A stretch of DNA of 64,000 bases from an uncultured Eudoraea sp. (lineage in GTDB: Bacteria; Bacteroidota; Bacteroidia; Flavobacteriales; Flavobacteriaceae). The notes beneath the pieces are model-generated. The model was not told the DNA's origin and did no database searches. It saw only the letters and a program-made list of their open reading frames with translations. Location: positions 19,447 to 83,446 of the forward strand of contig NZ_CAMYIP010000079.1 of assembly GCF_947258525.1 (NCBI RefSeq). The letters run 5' to 3'. Both the position numbers and the translations under genes were made by a program. Of the stretch, positions 18,463 to 26,725 are shown piece after piece (position 1 is the first letter of the stretch; every line of letters starts with the position of its first letter).

Positions 18463-19467
18463 ATGGAAGAAGTAAAGCAAATTGTAAATAACATCCGAAG
18501 CAGTATCATATGCCCTATATATTTTTTAATGGGTGATGAGCCTTATTATATTGATAAAATAGCTCAGTTTATCAGTGATAATGTTTTAACTGAGGAAGAG
18601 AAAGGGTTTAATCAAATGGTGTTATATGGTAAGGAAACATCATTGGATCAGGTTTTGGCGAATGCCAAGAGATATCCCATGATGGCAGAAAGACAAGTTG
18701 TTATTGTGAAAGAGGCACAGCATTTAGCAAGAAATATTGAAGATTTATACTCTTATGCCGAAAACCCCCAAACTTCAACGGTACTGGTATTTTGTTATAA
18801 ATATAAAAAGCTGGACAAACGAAAAAAGTTGCATAAAACTCTTCTTGCCAATGGAAGTGTAGTTTTCGAAAGCAAAAAACTATATGAAAATCAGGTTTCA
18901 GATTGGATAAGACTAACATTGAAACATAAGGGCTATGCGATTTCCCACAAAGCTGCAATTTTGTTAGTGGAGTACCTGGGAACCGACCTTAGCAGGATTA
19001 ATAATGAACTGGAAAAATTACAATTGGTACTTCCGGATAAAACCGAAATTGATCCCGATCTCATTGAAAAACACATAGGAATAAGCAAGGACTATAATAA
19101 TTTTGAATTAAAAAAAGCCATCGGAGAAAGAAATGTTGTAAAAGCAACCAGGATAATCAATTATTTTGCTCAAAATCCTAAGGATAATCCCTTTGTTGTT
19201 ACTGTCAGTCTCCTGCATAATTTTTTCACACAGCTGCTACAGTATCATGGATTATCGGACCATTCTCCCAAAAATGTATCTTCCGCCCTGCGAATTAATC
19301 CTTATTTTGTTGGTGAGTTTCAGACTGCTTCCAGAAACTATCCAATGAAGAGGGTTAGCAGTATTATTTCATATTTAAGAGAACTGGACTTAAAAGGAAA
19401 AGGGGTAGGTGCTTATAATATTTCTCAGGCTGATCTTCTAAAAGAATTACTTGTAAAAATAATTTAG
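18463..19467 (+). CDS. holA: DNA polymerase III subunit delta
   Basis: Clamp-loader subunit that opens the beta sliding clamp. The 334 residues show the delta pattern: PIYFLMGDEPYYIDKIAQFI (about 19-38), ERQVVIVKEAQHL, STVLVFCYKYKKLDKRKKLHKTL, LGTDLSRINNELEKLQLVL, the conserved IEKHIGISKDYNNFELKKAI, and a helical C-terminal collar domain with PYFVGEFQTASRNYPMKRV. The ATG at 18463 gives the typical N-terminus. It diverges from the HsdR-N-type gene with only 26 bp between start codons, so the promoters overlap. Confidence 0.95.
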   Translation: MEEVKQIVNNIRSSIICPIYFLMGDEPYYIDKIAQFISDNVLTEEEKGFNQMVLYGKETSLDQVLANAKRYPMMAERQVVIVKEAQHLARNIEDLYSYAENPQTSTVLVFCYKYKKLDKRKKLHKTLLANGSVVFESKKLYENQVSDWIRLTLKHKGYAISHKAAILLVEYLGTDLSRINNELEKLQLVLPDKTEIDPDLIEKHIGISKDYNNFELKKAIGERNVVKATRIINYFAQNPKDNPFVVTVSLLHNFFTQLLQYHGLSDHSPKNVSSALRINPYFVGEFQTASRNYPMKRVSSIISYLRELDLKGKGVGAYNISQADLLKELLVKII

Positions 19468-19472
19468 ATAAA

Positions 19473-19850
19473 TTATTTTTTGTCTATGCTGTAGCGCCCG
19501 GGTCCAAGTAGCATTATAACAACAAAAATGACTAAATACATAAGTGCGAGTTCTTTTTTGCCAAAGGGATCTGCACTATGAACGATAAAGGCTGCGACGG
19601 CCATAACAATTACAATAGGCAAGGAAGCCCAACGAGTTTTGAAACCAATAATAACAAGAATTGGACAGATGAATTCCCCAATTGTTGCAAGAAAGAGAGA
19701 AGGAGTAGGGCCTATGCCTATTGGGTCTGCAAATTGAAAATCTCCACCTAATAGTTTCTGTAATTTAGGAATGCCATGAGACAACAGAAAAGCAGAAGGC
19801 AGAATCCGAAGTACTGCCAAACCAATATCACTTTTTAGCTTTTTAGTCAT
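19473..19850 (-). CDS. DoxX family membrane protein
   Basis: Small four-helix inner-membrane protein. The 125 residues carry ILPSAFLLSHGIPKLQKLLGG (first helix with the conserved H-G-K), a second helix around PSLFLATIGEFICPILVIIGFKTRWASLPI with the conserved GE, and two more helices (VIVMAVAAFIVHSADPFGKKELALMYLVIFVVIMLLGPGRYSIDKK). This matches DoxX/SURF4-like proteins, whose roles range from quinone-linked redox to resistance. It converges on holA with 5 bp between stops. Confidence 0.9.
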   Translation of the reverse strand: MTKKLKSDIGLAVLRILPSAFLLSHGIPKLQKLLGGDFQFADPIGIGPTPSLFLATIGEFICPILVIIGFKTRWASLPIVIVMAVAAFIVHSADPFGKKELALMYLVIFVVIMLLGPGRYSIDKK

Positions 19851-19986
19851 TCATTTTAAGATTGGAGACTCTAAAATAAGCTTTTTTTTCTAACTTATGC
19901 CCATCTGGTTTAGATAGTTCAAATTTTTCCAGATTCCGTTAATTATTAATTAACAGTTAAATTTAGAAAAAGTGATTCCCGGAAGT

Positions 19987-20481
19987 CTATTTTTCTGAAA
20001 CTCTTTTATAACGATATCTATTTCGTAAAGTCTTTTGTTCAGTATTCAGATAATCCACTTTTTTTTCTACTGTGTATTCATTTTCACTTATGTTATAAGT
20101 TTTATAGATCACTGCAAGTTTATTGTTGTCCTTACCACGATATCTTGTTACCAGCTTCATAGTTCCCATTTCCAGCTTTTTTTCAATAATCTCTTCATTA
20201 TCTAAATATGTTCCGTTTTTCTTTATTTTGATACTTTCTCTGGAATTTGCTTTAGGTTCATCCGGATATTGAATATTCGTCAGGATCTTATTTCCTTCAA
20301 TCAAAATTTGCATTTTACTCCTTAGTGTTACTTCTTTTCCATCTCCATAATTAATATACATGAGGCTGCCTGACCATTGGGTATTATTCAGGTTTTCAAA
20401 ATCAGAAATAGTAACTCTAGGTTGTCCGAAAGAGGACGAGGTTACTAAAAGGCAGAGAACTAAAAAGGATAGAGTTTTCAT
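19987..20481 (-). CDS. Secreted protein of unknown function
   Basis: I do not recognise a characterised family. The 164-residue product begins MKTLSFLVLCLLVTSSSFGQ, a clear signal peptide. The rest is beta-rich and basic, with repeated charge-rich strands (EGNKILTNIQYPDEPKANSRESIKIKKNGTY; ENEYTVEKKVDYLN). The ORF track starts at a TTG (20502); the ATG at 20481 fits the signal peptide better. It is probably a periplasmic or surface lipocalin-like or beta-sandwich protein, but that is a guess from strand pattern only. It is flanked by gaps of 136 and 102 bp, so it is likely monocistronic. Confidence 0.72.
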   Translation of the reverse strand: MKTLSFLVLCLLVTSSSFGQPRVTISDFENLNNTQWSGSLMYINYGDGKEVTLRSKMQILIEGNKILTNIQYPDEPKANSRESIKIKKNGTYLDNEEIIEKKLEMGTMKLVTRYRGKDNNKLAVIYKTYNISENEYTVEKKVDYLNTEQKTLRNRYRYKRVSEK

Positions 20482-20583
20482 GATCGCCAGAGTATTGGTC
20501 AATGGGTCTTAATTAAAAAATTTCAATTTTAGAGAATTAGAGATCTATAAATTCGAGTCCAAAATGATAAATGAGGTTATCTT

Positions 20584-22995
20584 TTAGCGGAGTTTAGGAT
20601 ATTCGATAGGATTAGCCTCATGCATTATATCATATACCCTTTCATATATATCCTCTTCATTTGGTTTAGAAAAATAGTCTCCATCTGAAGCATACGCTGG
20701 TCTGTGAGCTTTTGCTGTTAGGGTTTGAGGGGTACTGTCCAGATATTTATATGCCCCCTGACGCTCTATAATATCCTGCATCAGATAAGCCGCACATCCT
20801 CCTGGGACATCTTCATCGATGATCAAGAGTCTGTTGGTTTTTTTAATACTTGCTAAGACAGAATTACTAAGGTCAAAAGGGAGCAATGACTGTGCATCAA
20901 TTACTTCCGAATCAATTCCTACTTCTTTTAATTCCTGCGCTACGTTTTGAACAATTCGCAGTGTAGAACCGTAAGACAAAAGTGTTATATCCGTACCTTC
21001 TTTAACAATTTCAACCTCTCCAATGGGAGTGGAAATTTCGCCCAGGTTACTCGGTTTGTCTTCCTTAAGCCTATACCCATTTAAACTTTCAATGATAAGC
21101 GCAGGTTCATCACTCTTCATAAGCGTATTGTAAAAACCAGCTGCTTTGGTCATATTCCTTGGAGTCAGGATATAGATTCCTCTTAGTAAGTGAATAATGC
21201 CACCCATTTGTGAGCCGGAGTGCCAAATACCTTCTAAACGATGGCCACGGGTTCTAATAATCAGAGGCGCTTTTTGTTTACCAACCGTACGATAAAGTAA
21301 TGTTGCCAGGTCATCGCTAAGAGTTTGCAGGCCATATAAAAGATAATCCAGATATTGAATTTCTGCAATCGGTCGCAGGCCCCTAAGAGCAAGGCCAATT
21401 CCTTGACCTATGATAGTTGCTTCTCTGATACCTGTGTCTGCAACCCGCAATTCTCCATATTTTTTCTGAAGACCCTCCAACCCCTGATTTACATCGCCAA
21501 TGGCACCGCTATCTTCTCCAAAAACTAGTGCTTGTGGGTATTTGCCAAAAAGCTTATCAAAATTATCTCTGAGAATAATCCGTCCATCTACCTTTTCGGG
21601 CTTCTCATCGTATATAGGTTTTATTTCTTCAATGTTTATAGCCTTGTTGGGTAATTCACTATAGAGGTGAGAGCTGAATTTGATTTGAGAGTCCTCAAGG
21701 AAATTTTCAATCCATTTTAGCAAGTTATCTTTATCAATAGAATTTTCTCCAATCAAATAACGAAGTGCCTTTCTTGAATTTTTGGCCAAATCCCTTTTTA
21801 GAGGTTCTTCTACGGCGATAAGGTCATTTTTTATTTTATTTATAAATGCCCTGTTAGGACTATTTACAGCTACTTTGTTCAACAGTTCTATTAATTCTTT
21901 TTTAGCCTCCCGATGAGGAGATAAAAATTCTATCCAGGCCTCTTTTTTTGCGTTCCTTACCTCCTTTTTAATAGCTAATTCTATAGCTTGCAAAGATTCA
22001 TTGTCTATGATTTTGTTTTCAAGTATCCATTCCCTGAATCGTTTATTGCAGTCATTTTCTTTTTCCCATTTCAATCTATCCGCGCTCTTATACCTTTCCT
22101 GCGATCCCGAGGTTGAATGCCCCTGCGGTTGCGTTAGTTCAGTTACATGGATTAATACAGGTATATGTTCATCCCTTGCCAGTTCTGAGGCATTCTCATA
22201 GGTATGAATTAATGCGGTATAATCCCAGCCTTTTACCTTCAGAAGCTCAAAACCATTATTGTTTTCATCTCTTTGAAATCCTTTGAGTATTTCGGATATA
22301 TCTTCTTTAGTAGTTTGAAATTTAGCAGGTACTGAAATTCCATATTGATCATCCCATACACTAATGATCATAGGTACTTGTAAAACTCCTGCTGCGTTAA
22401 ATGTTTCAAAAAAATGCCCTTCAGAAGTACTGGCATTGCCAATGGTTCCCCACGCAACTTCGTTACCATTTTTAGAAAATTTTTCGCTATCAATTCCCTT
22501 TACATTGCGGTAGATCTTAGAAGCCTGTGCTAAACCAAGAAGTCTTGGCATTTGGCCCGCTGTAGGGGATATATCAGGACTACTATTTTTTTGAGCAGTG
22601 AGGTCTTTCCATGAACCGTCTTCATTAAGGCTATAAGACCCAAAATGGCCACCCATTTGCCTTCCGGCACTCATAGGCTCTTTTTCTATATCTGTTGTAG
22701 CATACAGGCCATGAAAGAAGTCTTTAGCGCTAAGTTGCCCCAAGGCCATCATGAAGGTTTGGTCTCTGTAGTAACCGCTTCTAAAATCACCATTTCTAAA
22801 AGATCTGGCCATTGCTAATTGTGGTAATTCTTTACCATCTCCAAAAATTCCGAATTTGGCTTTGCCTGTAAGAACTTCCCTTCTTCCTAAAAGACTACAC
22901 TCGCGGCTGGTGATTGCTATTTCATAATCTTTTAAAATCTGTGCCCTAAAATCTTCAAAAGAAATATCGTCGCTGGTTTGTAATTTTAAACTCAT
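20584..22995 (-). CDS. Fused alpha/beta 2-oxoacid dehydrogenase E1 (branched-chain type)
   Basis: Thiamine-diphosphate-dependent decarboxylase component of a 2-oxoacid dehydrogenase complex, with alpha and beta chains fused in 803 residues. Alpha domain: SAGRQMGGHFGS, GTIGNASTSEGHFFETFNAAGVLQVPMIISVWDDQYGIS (TPP motif). Beta domain (about 470-803): VFGEDSGAIGDVNQGLEGLQKKYG, RVADTGIREATIIGQGIGLALRGLRPIAEIQYLDYL, RTRGHRLEGIWHSGSQMGG, ending with the transketolase C-terminal domain. It resembles Bacteroidetes 2-oxoisovalerate-type E1 proteins. The TPP motif reads G-N-A...DD instead of the usual GDG...NN. No E2 or E3 gene is adjacent. Confidence 0.88.
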   Translation of the reverse strand: MSLKLQTSDDISFEDFRAQILKDYEIAITSRECSLLGRREVLTGKAKFGIFGDGKELPQLAMARSFRNGDFRSGYYRDQTFMMALGQLSAKDFFHGLYATTDIEKEPMSAGRQMGGHFGSYSLNEDGSWKDLTAQKNSSPDISPTAGQMPRLLGLAQASKIYRNVKGIDSEKFSKNGNEVAWGTIGNASTSEGHFFETFNAAGVLQVPMIISVWDDQYGISVPAKFQTTKEDISEILKGFQRDENNNGFELLKVKGWDYTALIHTYENASELARDEHIPVLIHVTELTQPQGHSTSGSQERYKSADRLKWEKENDCNKRFREWILENKIIDNESLQAIELAIKKEVRNAKKEAWIEFLSPHREAKKELIELLNKVAVNSPNRAFINKIKNDLIAVEEPLKRDLAKNSRKALRYLIGENSIDKDNLLKWIENFLEDSQIKFSSHLYSELPNKAINIEEIKPIYDEKPEKVDGRIILRDNFDKLFGKYPQALVFGEDSGAIGDVNQGLEGLQKKYGELRVADTGIREATIIGQGIGLALRGLRPIAEIQYLDYLLYGLQTLSDDLATLLYRTVGKQKAPLIIRTRGHRLEGIWHSGSQMGGIIHLLRGIYILTPRNMTKAAGFYNTLMKSDEPALIIESLNGYRLKEDKPSNLGEISTPIGEVEIVKEGTDITLLSYGSTLRIVQNVAQELKEVGIDSEVIDAQSLLPFDLSNSVLASIKKTNRLLIIDEDVPGGCAAYLMQDIIERQGAYKYLDSTPQTLTAKAHRPAYASDGDYFSKPNEEDIYERVYDIMHEANPIEYPKLR

Positions 22996-23012
22996 TAGGG
23001 AAAGATTTGCAG

Positions 23013-23043
23013 CAAAAATAGGAAAACAGGATGATTTTTACAA
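23013..23043 (-). promoter_or_regulatory. Promoter for the fused E1 gene
   Basis: Minus-strand TTG (23043-23041), 20-nt spacer, TATTTTTG (23020-23013). This fits the Bacteroidetes consensus and leaves a leader of about 10 nt before the ATG at 22995. Confidence 0.65.
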
Positions 23044-23152
23044 TCAAAAAAATTGGTTTTTTGTTAACAAATAAATAAAAAATACACAAAAATATAGGAT
23101 GTAATTATAAATAATTTAAAAAAAAGGAAAATATCTAAGAATAGTATAATTC

Positions 23153-25987
23153 CTAAAACCACTTTCTGGTGAAAAGACCTATTAAAGTTTTAGGGCTAAG
23201 TGTAATCACAAATCGAATTCTTTCAGCATAGTTTGGTTGTGCAATTTCCCAACCATTACTGGAATACACAGGAAAATATAATTCAAAATAGTCTGTAAGT
23301 AAATTAAGACGAATACCAGAGTCGTATACAAATCTTGCAGGTAGACCTCTATTTTTTATAAATCCGATATCACCATACAATTCTACCCATCTCCAAATAT
23401 TTACACTAGAATTCGTCGTCGCGATCCAGTCGTTTGCAAAAGGGTTCTCCAACCTTGATTTAAAACCACCCTCGGCAATAATTAGCTGTTGACTCCATAT
23501 GCCCGAGTCCTCAGATCTGCCCAGATAATTATAGTCAAATAAATAATCTGTAGGTCGGTCCAGCGCAAAGCTAAAGTAATCTCCGGTTGTGTTGTTTCTC
23601 AAAAATTTACCGGCAAAAAAGCGAAAGTTGAATTGGGTATTGTTTACGAATAGTTTACGGTATTCCAGATTAAAAGCTAGTTTGGAAAAGTCCACCGAAT
23701 ACTGGGCATCTAAAAACCATTTAAAATAATCTATTATGCCATTATTTGAATTCGTGAATCTTGCATTGAGGACGCTATAATCCGGGTCAGTTTCTATATC
23801 GAGACTCGGGTCTATATTTCTAAAGACGTTGACGTATCTGAGTGTGAGTTGTTTTCGTTTATTGGATATGAGGTCTGCAGGACGCCAGCCCAATCTAATG
23901 GTTGGGGTAAATGTGCTGTAACGCGAATTTGTCTGAAAATGAGATGACGATCCTCTTAGTTCATAATTAGTGACATAGAAACCACTTTTACCGTGATAAT
24001 GGCGATAATTAAGCCTGCCATAGCCTACAAAAGTTTTTTCCCTGATTGCGTAGGATGGTGCAACATCAAATATAAAGGGTCGCTCTAAAAGGGTTTTGTT
24101 TGTAAATCTGATACCCGGACTTAAACCATCATAGATGTTAAAGTTTAGGATGGGCATATAAAAAATTTGATTGTAATAGGGGTCTTCAGTGTCTTTGAAG
24201 AATTGAAATTTCAATTTTTTATTGCTAATAAAAAAGCCTTTCAGTGTTTTCCAGTTATCTCTCTGATTAAATTCCGGGATAGTCTGGTCATAATTTAGCA
24301 CCAGTCTTTTTTCAAAGTTACGAGGTATAGTAAAAGTTTCTTCAGTTTTAATCCCGGTAAACCAATATTTGGAAACGACCTCATCGTTTCTAAGTCCAAA
24401 TAAGGATATTGGAACTTCGGTTCCCGTTTTGTTCTTAAGGGTTACATATAGAGAATCCTTGGTTTTAATTACATTGGAAATCTTATAATCAATGCGGTCA
24501 TCTGTCTCAACATAGGTCCTAAAAAACCAATCAATGTCCTTCTCCGAATTTTCTTTTAAAATTCGCTCAAAGTCTGATGGTTTAACAAGACTTAATTTAT
24601 ATTGTTCATAAAACTCTTTAATAGCAGTATCAATACTCTCAACGCTGGTATAATCTGCAAGATATGCCAGTCCCAGGCCAGCTTTGTATGTATTGGCTAT
24701 TTTCTGATTAAATTTTATCAGGGAATCATTTGGAGTTGTCAGACCCTGATCAAGATTTTTTCTTGCTGTGAACATGTAAAGAAAAGGGTATTGCTCATTG
24801 TAATCCATTTGGGCCATATGAAATCCTTTGATAAGCCAACCCTTTGATAATTTTCCTAATAGTTTTTGATCCGGATAAAACTCCTCTACAAACTTTATCA
24901 TTAAATAATTGATAACAGCATCACTTACCCATTTTTCTTTGCGGGGATTAAGAAATATTGATTCTTTTATGTAATTGTTCAGGGCAGTTTTCAAAAATGA
25001 CATTTCAAACTGAAATTGTTTCTCATAGGGGCGTATAAAAGATGGCAGTTGATTTAATCCATAAATTGGGTTTTTATTAAAATCTACCTCACTTACAAGC
25101 AGTTGCTCATATGGAAAGTCTCCCAGATTTTCGTGAATAAACCGAGATATTCGATGAATAGAAACACCCTGTGAAATTTCATCAAATTTGGTTCTCCTGA
25201 GATCTGTAACCACTAATAGCTCGGGAGTGACATGTTTTGTGAACTTTTTTTGTGCATTCAGAATAATATAGCAACTCTTTCTATTAACACCTTCCAGAGT
25301 AGCTACCTGTTTTCCGGGATAGCTTGTTATGTCTACTTCCTTGAAATTAGTCCCCAAAAACAAAGAATCAGGATAACTGAAAATAATATTGCTATCCGTA
25401 TTTCCCGTATGAAGGTCTTCAAGATTTTTGTTTGAATACAACTGCCATTCCCCACTATAAACAGCCGGCGTGAGATACCAATCTTTCAAATAATACCCGC
25501 CAGTAATGTTATAACCAAATGAAGTATATCTATTTGGAGGTAGTTTGACAGAATACGTAAAAAATAATTTAGCGGAGGCACCGGGAGCCAAAGGGGCATT
25601 TAATTCAACTTTAATTATGTCAAAACTTGAAGTCCTATTCCACGAGGTAGCCCTGTATTCATCATCGACTATACTGAAAATTAAAGTCCTCCCGCGATCT
25701 TTTTCTTTAGCCAGGTGGAGACTTTTTTTAAACTCTTCTGCGAAACGCTTGGCAAGGGCAGTGCTCTTATCGGAATAAGCATTTGCCCAATCATTAAAAT
25801 AAAGGACTTTCAGGGTATCTTTTGAATTATTGATATATTCAAATTCCTGTTGAATATTTATTTCATTGGATTCTGATTCTAAAGAGGCTTTAATACTGTT
25901 ATTATGCTGCGCATAAATACCACTAATGCCAATAAAATAAAGCATAGCAGTAATTAATTGTAAACTTTGAATGCGCTTTAGAAACAT
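23153..25987 (-). CDS. Outer-membrane beta-barrel protein with an M1-peptidase-like domain lacking zinc ligands
   Basis: A 944-residue exported protein (signal IQSLQLITAMLYFIGISGIYAQ). Residues about 30-560 follow the M1 aminopeptidase architecture (FEYINNSKDTLKVLYFNDWANAYSDKST at the start; RTYVETDDRIDYKISNV at the end), but the HExxH motif is absent: the position of the NEG helix reads EKWVSDAVINYLMIKFVEEF, with no HExxH upstream. Residues about 600-944 are alternating amphipathic strands ending in the aromatic residues KWF, as expected of an outer-membrane barrel. So it appears to be a pseudo-peptidase displayed on a barrel. It is 7 bp after the LOG gene. Function unknown. Confidence 0.75.
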   Translation of the reverse strand: MFLKRIQSLQLITAMLYFIGISGIYAQHNNSIKASLESESNEINIQQEFEYINNSKDTLKVLYFNDWANAYSDKSTALAKRFAEEFKKSLHLAKEKDRGRTLIFSIVDDEYRATSWNRTSSFDIIKVELNAPLAPGASAKLFFTYSVKLPPNRYTSFGYNITGGYYLKDWYLTPAVYSGEWQLYSNKNLEDLHTGNTDSNIIFSYPDSLFLGTNFKEVDITSYPGKQVATLEGVNRKSCYIILNAQKKFTKHVTPELLVVTDLRRTKFDEISQGVSIHRISRFIHENLGDFPYEQLLVSEVDFNKNPIYGLNQLPSFIRPYEKQFQFEMSFLKTALNNYIKESIFLNPRKEKWVSDAVINYLMIKFVEEFYPDQKLLGKLSKGWLIKGFHMAQMDYNEQYPFLYMFTARKNLDQGLTTPNDSLIKFNQKIANTYKAGLGLAYLADYTSVESIDTAIKEFYEQYKLSLVKPSDFERILKENSEKDIDWFFRTYVETDDRIDYKISNVIKTKDSLYVTLKNKTGTEVPISLFGLRNDEVVSKYWFTGIKTEETFTIPRNFEKRLVLNYDQTIPEFNQRDNWKTLKGFFISNKKLKFQFFKDTEDPYYNQIFYMPILNFNIYDGLSPGIRFTNKTLLERPFIFDVAPSYAIREKTFVGYGRLNYRHYHGKSGFYVTNYELRGSSSHFQTNSRYSTFTPTIRLGWRPADLISNKRKQLTLRYVNVFRNIDPSLDIETDPDYSVLNARFTNSNNGIIDYFKWFLDAQYSVDFSKLAFNLEYRKLFVNNTQFNFRFFAGKFLRNNTTGDYFSFALDRPTDYLFDYNYLGRSEDSGIWSQQLIIAEGGFKSRLENPFANDWIATTNSSVNIWRWVELYGDIGFIKNRGLPARFVYDSGIRLNLLTDYFELYFPVYSSNGWEIAQPNYAERIRFVITLSPKTLIGLFTRKWF

Positions 25988-25994
25988 ATATGAA

Positions 25995-26681
25995 TTAGAA
26001 ATTTGGGCTCAATGTATGGCCTTTATAGAAGGCATCAATAATTTCTACAACTTCTTCCTCTGTATCAACAAGGCTTATTAAATCGAGGTCTGTCTCACTA
26101 ATATTACCTTCATTTAGCATAGTATCTTTTATCCAGTTTATCAAACCTTTCCAAAAGGATTTTCCGACAAGAATAATTGGAAATTTACCGATTTTATTCG
26201 TCTGAATAAGGGTAAGGGCTTCGAAGAGTTCATCAAGTGTACCGAAACCTCCAGGTAAAACCACAAACGCCTGTGAATACTTTACAAACATTACCTTGCG
26301 GACAAAGAAGTAATCAAAATCCAGGCTCTTATCATCATCGATATAGGGGTTGTCATTTTGTTCAAAAGGAAGTTCAATATTCAATCCCACTGAGGTTCCT
26401 CCGGCCAAATGCGCTCCTTTATTACCAGCTTCCATAATGCCCGGACCCCCTCCTGTGATAATACCATATCCGGCTTCAGAGACCTTTTTAGCTACATTGA
26501 CTGTCAGTTTGTAATAATTAGCATTTTCTCTGGTTCTGGCTGAACCAAAAATTGTAACACAAGGGCCAATTTCACTCATTTTTTCAAATCCATTTACAAA
26601 TTCACCCATTATTTTAAAAATGGCCCATGAGTCATTGGTTTTTATTTCATTCCATCCTTTATGGTGCTTTTCTTTCCTCAT
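25995..26681 (-). CDS. LOG family (TIGR00730) nucleotide phosphoribohydrolase-like protein
   Basis: Rossmann-fold protein related to cytokinin riboside 5'-monophosphate phosphoribohydrolases, which hydrolyse the N-glycosidic bond of nucleoside monophosphates. The 228 residues contain VTIFGSARTRENANYY (about 42-57), GYGIITGGGPGIMEAGNKGA and the signature PGGFGTLDELFEALTLIQT (about 142-160). No signal peptide; cytosolic. It is 7 bp upstream of the barrel protein gene, forming a two-gene unit, and is separated by 44 bp from the uvrA stop. The natural substrate in bacteria (often AMP or a damaged nucleotide) is not proven here. Confidence 0.93.
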   Translation of the reverse strand: MRKEKHHKGWNEIKTNDSWAIFKIMGEFVNGFEKMSEIGPCVTIFGSARTRENANYYKLTVNVAKKVSEAGYGIITGGGPGIMEAGNKGAHLAGGTSVGLNIELPFEQNDNPYIDDDKSLDFDYFFVRKVMFVKYSQAFVVLPGGFGTLDELFEALTLIQTNKIGKFPIILVGKSFWKGLINWIKDTMLNEGNISETDLDLISLVDTEEEVVEIIDAFYKGHTLSPNF

Positions 26682-26725
26682 ATTCTTTTTTTTACTTACA
26701 AGTACAGTTGTATTGTAATATTGAT

